Assembly (NCBI GenBank): GCA_022497145.1
Contig: MU385914.1
Location: forward strand, 1-64,000
Source: Rostrohypoxylon terebratum
Taxonomy: Eukaryota > Ascomycota > Sordariomycetes > Xylariales > Hypoxylaceae
Reading direction: 5' to 3'
Length of the DNA: 64,000 nucleotides
The notes beneath the pieces are model-generated. The model did no database searches and was not told where the DNA came from. It saw nothing but the letters and a program-made list of their open reading frames with translations. A program made the position numbers and the translations under genes. Below are positions 60,301-64,000 of the stretch, piece after piece (within the stretch, counting starts at the first letter, position 1; the number at the start of each line of letters is the position of its first letter).

Positions 60301-60779
60301 ATTAGACTACTCAATCACCCTTGAATGGGAGTCGGATTGTAATTAGACCCATCCTCTGGTCCAACTTGCAACGAGTTCGTCCTACTCGACCAACGTTCTT
60401 GCCGAGGACTCGTCACGTCGATGGTTTCGCTCCTCTTTCGGCGACCAGTAAGTTCTTTGAAGGTATTGGACCGGAACAATTTCCTTGATATACGATTCCC
60501 CAGATCTAACTTTTTCTTTTCGTCGGACACATTTGCCGGTACCTCTGGTATCTTTGGGACTGGGGGAACCGCCTCAGAAATCACCGGCGATACTGTCGAG
60601 GGCGTGGGAGGATGTGGAAGTGAAAGGCGTCTTGCTCCGGGTGAGGGACGTGTAGAACTCGAGAGACCAGTGGTACTCAACAGGCCAGCTGCGGTAGGAT
60701 TGCCTGTCTTAGGTTTAGACAACTTCTGAGTTGTCCGTTGACCCTTCTGCGACGATTCGGCAGAAAGCGAATTCCCCAT
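57319..60779 (-). CDS. Large disordered protein with N-myristoylation signal (1,133 aa)
   Basis: Exons are 60779-60319 and 60259-57319; the 59-bp intron (GTGATT..CTAG) joins PTPIQG to VLSVNASRTS in frame. The N-terminus MGNSLSAES fits the N-myristoylation consensus (Gly-2, Ser-6), so the protein is probably membrane-tethered. Most of the rest is Ser/Pro/Arg-rich and predicted disordered, with many RRxS and SPxR/TP sites suggesting heavy phosphorylation. Short blocks look conserved: KKLDLGNRISRKLFRSNTFKEL near 95-120, GAFKLGTLRITNGSP near 310, and a basic/aromatic C-terminus (MPRQWEQELNQEL, RRHQRHRSLDQYG, NVPIWR). I recognise no domain or named family. The ATG at 60779 is the first in frame; upstream in-frame starts are GTG only. 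Confidence 0.78.
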
Positions 60780-63700
60780 AATGTTAGAGGCAGGCAGGCC
60801 GAAGGACCGGCACAATACTACGGCTATACGAGCATTGGCAGTTCCATTGCTAGAAGCTTCAACAAAGTATTAGCGACTAACAATTCACGCCAACAAAAAT
60901 AGATCTCATCTACTATGTAGATATGTATCGGCTATCAGAGCGAGGGAGAGGTAGGTGGTATTCTAAGATAGATCGTGTGTGGGATTCAAGATTGCTAATA
61001 AGGAAGCATGAAATATGTTCAAGGATGTAGAGCTACATGTGAAAATGATAAGAGATCATTGGTGTGATCGTGAACCGGAGAGGTTGGGTGAGAGATGCGG
61101 GATGGGTGGTCTAGCGAACTAATAGGATCTCATATTTCAACGTGTTCTGTCTCAGTCCGTATGTGGCAAGTACCTTAATAGGACGAGGGGGGATTAACTG
61201 ACCGAGTACCAAGCTTATACACCTAGACGAAACGAATGCGGCAGCATCAGCTCAGATGGTGCTTTATTCATGTATGTGCCGCAAGGGAAAGATCTGCGCC
61301 CATAGCCCACGTATATTATGCGGGGGAGATGAATCAACAGAGCTAGCAACGCAGACAAAGACGAAAGTAAAAAGAGGCGCGAGTTGAGTACGCAAGCTAG
61401 GAGTGCAGCTATGGGTGTAGCTACTAGCTATGGGTGCAGCTATGAAGTGGAGGTTGTGTACACCTACATATACGTATGTATGTACAGAGTATATGATACG
61501 GTGGAGTTAAATAAGAGGTGAGAGACGATAAACGAGAGCAAGAAGAAGAGCAGGAGCATGAACAGGGCAGATCATGACAACCACGAGAGGCCCGTTACTG
61601 GAAACCACCAGCCGCGGGCTGATGTGTCTGGGTGTTAGATGCGGGTCTTGGAAATCTTGACGCAGCAGAAACCTGAATTTGGAACTGATCTTGACTAGAT
61701 TGAATAGGACATCGAGATCTGGAAAAAATAGTTAATACCTAGGTAGAATATTAGAAGGAGTATTAAGAAAGACTATGTGAACTACTACGGGGGAGCACTA
61801 GGGGGAAGCTATCTAATAAGAAAGAATTAAGATGAGACTTGAACGTTACTTCTGCGCGGCAACTGAGACGTGCAAGTAAAGAGCAACCCAGGCAATTCAG
61901 GCAACTCCAGAGCGAGTTTCCCATGCCCGCCAATGTCACAAACTCAGCAAGGCCCAGGTAGATTGAAATAAGCGGGACTAGGTCAAAGTACATCGCTTGT
62001 AGGCGGTTAACAGTCACCTATCAAAGTACCCAGACCTGCCTTAGTACCTAGGTAGACAGCTAACGCTACCTCCACCTTCCGCACCAGAGCCCCGCAAACT
62101 GGCTCCTGTGCCTGTCTGATCTCCATACCCCTGCAATAGCCATTCCTTCCATCACAAGAGGCCGGAATAGACCTAACTTGGCCTAACCAAAGCCAGGCTA
62201 AGATCAACTAGCCTTTTTCTTAAGCTCTATTTAATAATCCAGCTCTACTTACTATCATTGCACCATACCGAATAAGATGAGAAGAAAGAGCAGTAGAGCT
62301 AGTGTAGTACTAGAGTTCAGCGGACGAGAGAACTGCGGACCTTCGATAATCAAAGCTTCGAGTTTAAGCTCAGCGGGATGCGGCTGCAACTTAAGGTATC
62401 CGTGCTAAGTAACAGCTAACCTTGAGAGTAGCATCAACTATCTATCCGAAGCTACCACTTTAATATTAAGCTTATCCTTGCTAAGATAAAAGAGGAGATG
62501 AGTATTACGTCGCATAAAAGAGAGATTCCGAGATAAATTCCACGGCAAATGTTCATGGTCACTTATAAAATATTTTGTTCAGATCGATCATTTTTGGAGC
62601 ATTTTGTCATGCCGGCAATGCTAATAATGCTAAGGTTGATTTGAAAAGTCCTTTATGGACCATTTCAGACCATATCTCGGAAATGCATGGTTTAATCCCG
62701 TCGCTTCCGATTTCCAAAGATTCACAGGATCGAGAATGAGGCCGAGCTCTTGCATTTACTTTTGCCAGTTTTACAGTTCTTGCGGATACTCTGCAAGGTT
62801 ATTACCTACCTAGTACCTAGCAGGTAGTTACATATGTCATATGTAACTCTTACACTTACAACTACGGTGAGCCACTCAGGACCCATCTGCCCATCATACT
62901 ACTTCGTATCATCACCAAAAAAAAAATAAACATACGCGTCGCAGAACTAGCCTGAAGCCACTGTAGGTAGATCTTTCTTGTTTATATCAACATACATTGG
63001 TATCTAGTACCGGTACGCGGTTACGATAGTAAGGGCCAACTGCCAACTGGGCAGCTGCTGAACTAAATGAACCAACAGCACAACTACAGTCGGTGTTGCA
63101 TCTTGCGGTGCGGAACCAAAACCACTATTGTAAGACCACACCAAGACCAGCCACAATGCCGGGGAGAGAGATTAGTATTGCAAGATTGCAAGGATCATAC
63201 CAAGGCCCAAGGATCACCGCTGCAAATACTCCGGTCTTGATTTTTTACCTAGATATTCTTCCAAAAGCCGATTTCTTAATTTCGACCAGCTTGACCTTCC
63301 GCGGTTACGGTCATGTCTTAATTATCTCACTCCAACCCAATGTTACTTGGTCAAATGAACACCTTCTCTTTCCAGCCCTTCCGATATTGCCTCAAGATGA
63401 TGCGATATCAGGTCGTCCAAGTCACTCCAAGTCACCCCCCAAAAAACTACTGATAAAATATAGAGGACGTCACTCCTGAGCTTCTAACGCGCCACGCGTT
63501 TACAAAACATAGGACCATAGGTGGTGTTTTACCAATCAAAGACAATTTCCCTCTTGATCAAATCAGGTCAGCAGCCCACCTAGAATCCTTCAACGAATGA
63601 GGTGATGAGGGAACTCGATCCCGTAACGTCGCAATCGTAATTTCACCCCACTCGCCTTTGATCCCGGTCAAAATTTCCAGATATCAGTGATCACGGAGGA

Positions 63701-64000
63701 TTGATTCGGTGTCGAGCTCCCGAAATCTCACTTCTTTCCGACGAATTACATATGCCGATTGCCCGGCGCTGACAGATATTCGTCACCGCCTTCTGTATTC
63801 GACCGCCATCTGTTTCATGTATGCAGTCGTGGTTTGCTACAACTGACGCAAGACTTACAAACCATTGATAGCCGTGGTCCGTAGCGTGCTTGATTTTGGC
63901 ACCAGCGGGATCTGCGGGCCTAGACACCTGTCGAAGGCGGTCAGGGAATCCCCAACTCAAAGGTAGACGCCGACGCGAGAACATAATTCACCTTGATTCC
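60780..64000. other. 3.2-kb right-edge region without supported gene
   Basis: This is the promoter and leader of the 1,133-aa gene at the left, then AT-rich sequence with TACCTAGGTA copies at 61736-61745 and 62045-62054. A plus-strand frame (63156-63479 from its first ATG) and a minus-strand frame from the ATG near 63984, with a GTAAGT donor near 63870, could be exons of small genes. I cannot link either to a family, and the second lies at the window edge. Confidence 0.45.

Noticed and set aside
63156..63479. Plus-strand frame from ATG (MPGREISIARLQG)
   Set aside because: At 107 codons it is near chance length and no family is recognised. It is left as a remark in the edge region.

Overview
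This window is nuclear DNA from a filamentous ascomycete (Pezizomycotina), most likely a sordariomycete. The evidence is short introns (52-157 bp) with GTRAGT-like donors and CTAAC/CTGAC-like branch sites, single-gene transcription units, and clear orthologues of fungal housekeeping genes (TORC1 Kog1/raptor, Mediator Med12, a Tea1-type kelch protein, an Rgd1-type F-BAR RhoGAP). The class-level placement is inference. Gene density is low for such a fungus: about 12 well-supported protein genes and one tRNA in 64 kb, separated by gene-free intervals up to 5.6 kb.

Layout. 0.7-2.2 kb: an RBR (RING-IBR-RING2) ubiquitin ligase gene with an in-frame TAG inside RING2. 3.15-3.25 kb: a tRNA-like Pol III relic. 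4.6-9.2 kb (-): Kog1/raptor. 13.5-18.2 kb (+): a Tea1-type kelch/coiled-coil polarity protein. 21.6 kb (+): a 56-residue secreted cysteine-containing peptide. 22.7-23.7 kb (-): a Bgl2-like GH17 beta-1,3-glucan enzyme. 24.7-25.9 kb (-): a PQ-loop vacuolar amino-acid transporter. 27.1-28.1 kb (+): a secreted S1/P1 nuclease. 28.4-28.8 kb (-): a possible decayed gene. 32.8-34.4 kb (+): a secreted Asn/Ala/Gly-repeat protein. 36.5-37.9 kb (+): a 455-residue unknown. 38.7 kb (-): intron-containing tRNA-Pro(AGG). 40.2-44.9 kb (-): Med12. 50.5-51.1 kb (+): the Asterix subunit of the ER PAT complex. 52.0-54.5 kb (-): Rgd1-type RhoGAP. 57.3-60.8 kb (-): a 1,133-residue disordered protein with an N-myristoylation signal. 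60.8-64.0 kb: no supported gene.

Functional themes are nutrient signalling (Kog1, PQ-loop transporter), polarity and wall growth (Tea1-type, Rgd1-type, GH17) and secretion. The genes are independent transcription units, not a cluster or operon.

The most interesting observation is the RBR gene. A TAG sits exactly where related proteins usually carry Trp, just before the last two RING2 zinc ligands. The reading frame then stays open for 265 more codons. This is the pattern expected of a stop codon recoded to UGG by the sexual-stage A-to-I mRNA editing known in sordariomycetes. A recent nonsense mutation would look similar, and RNA-seq would decide. A second sequence-wide signal is the 10-bp palindrome TACCTAGGTA, found six times, always outside the genes I model.
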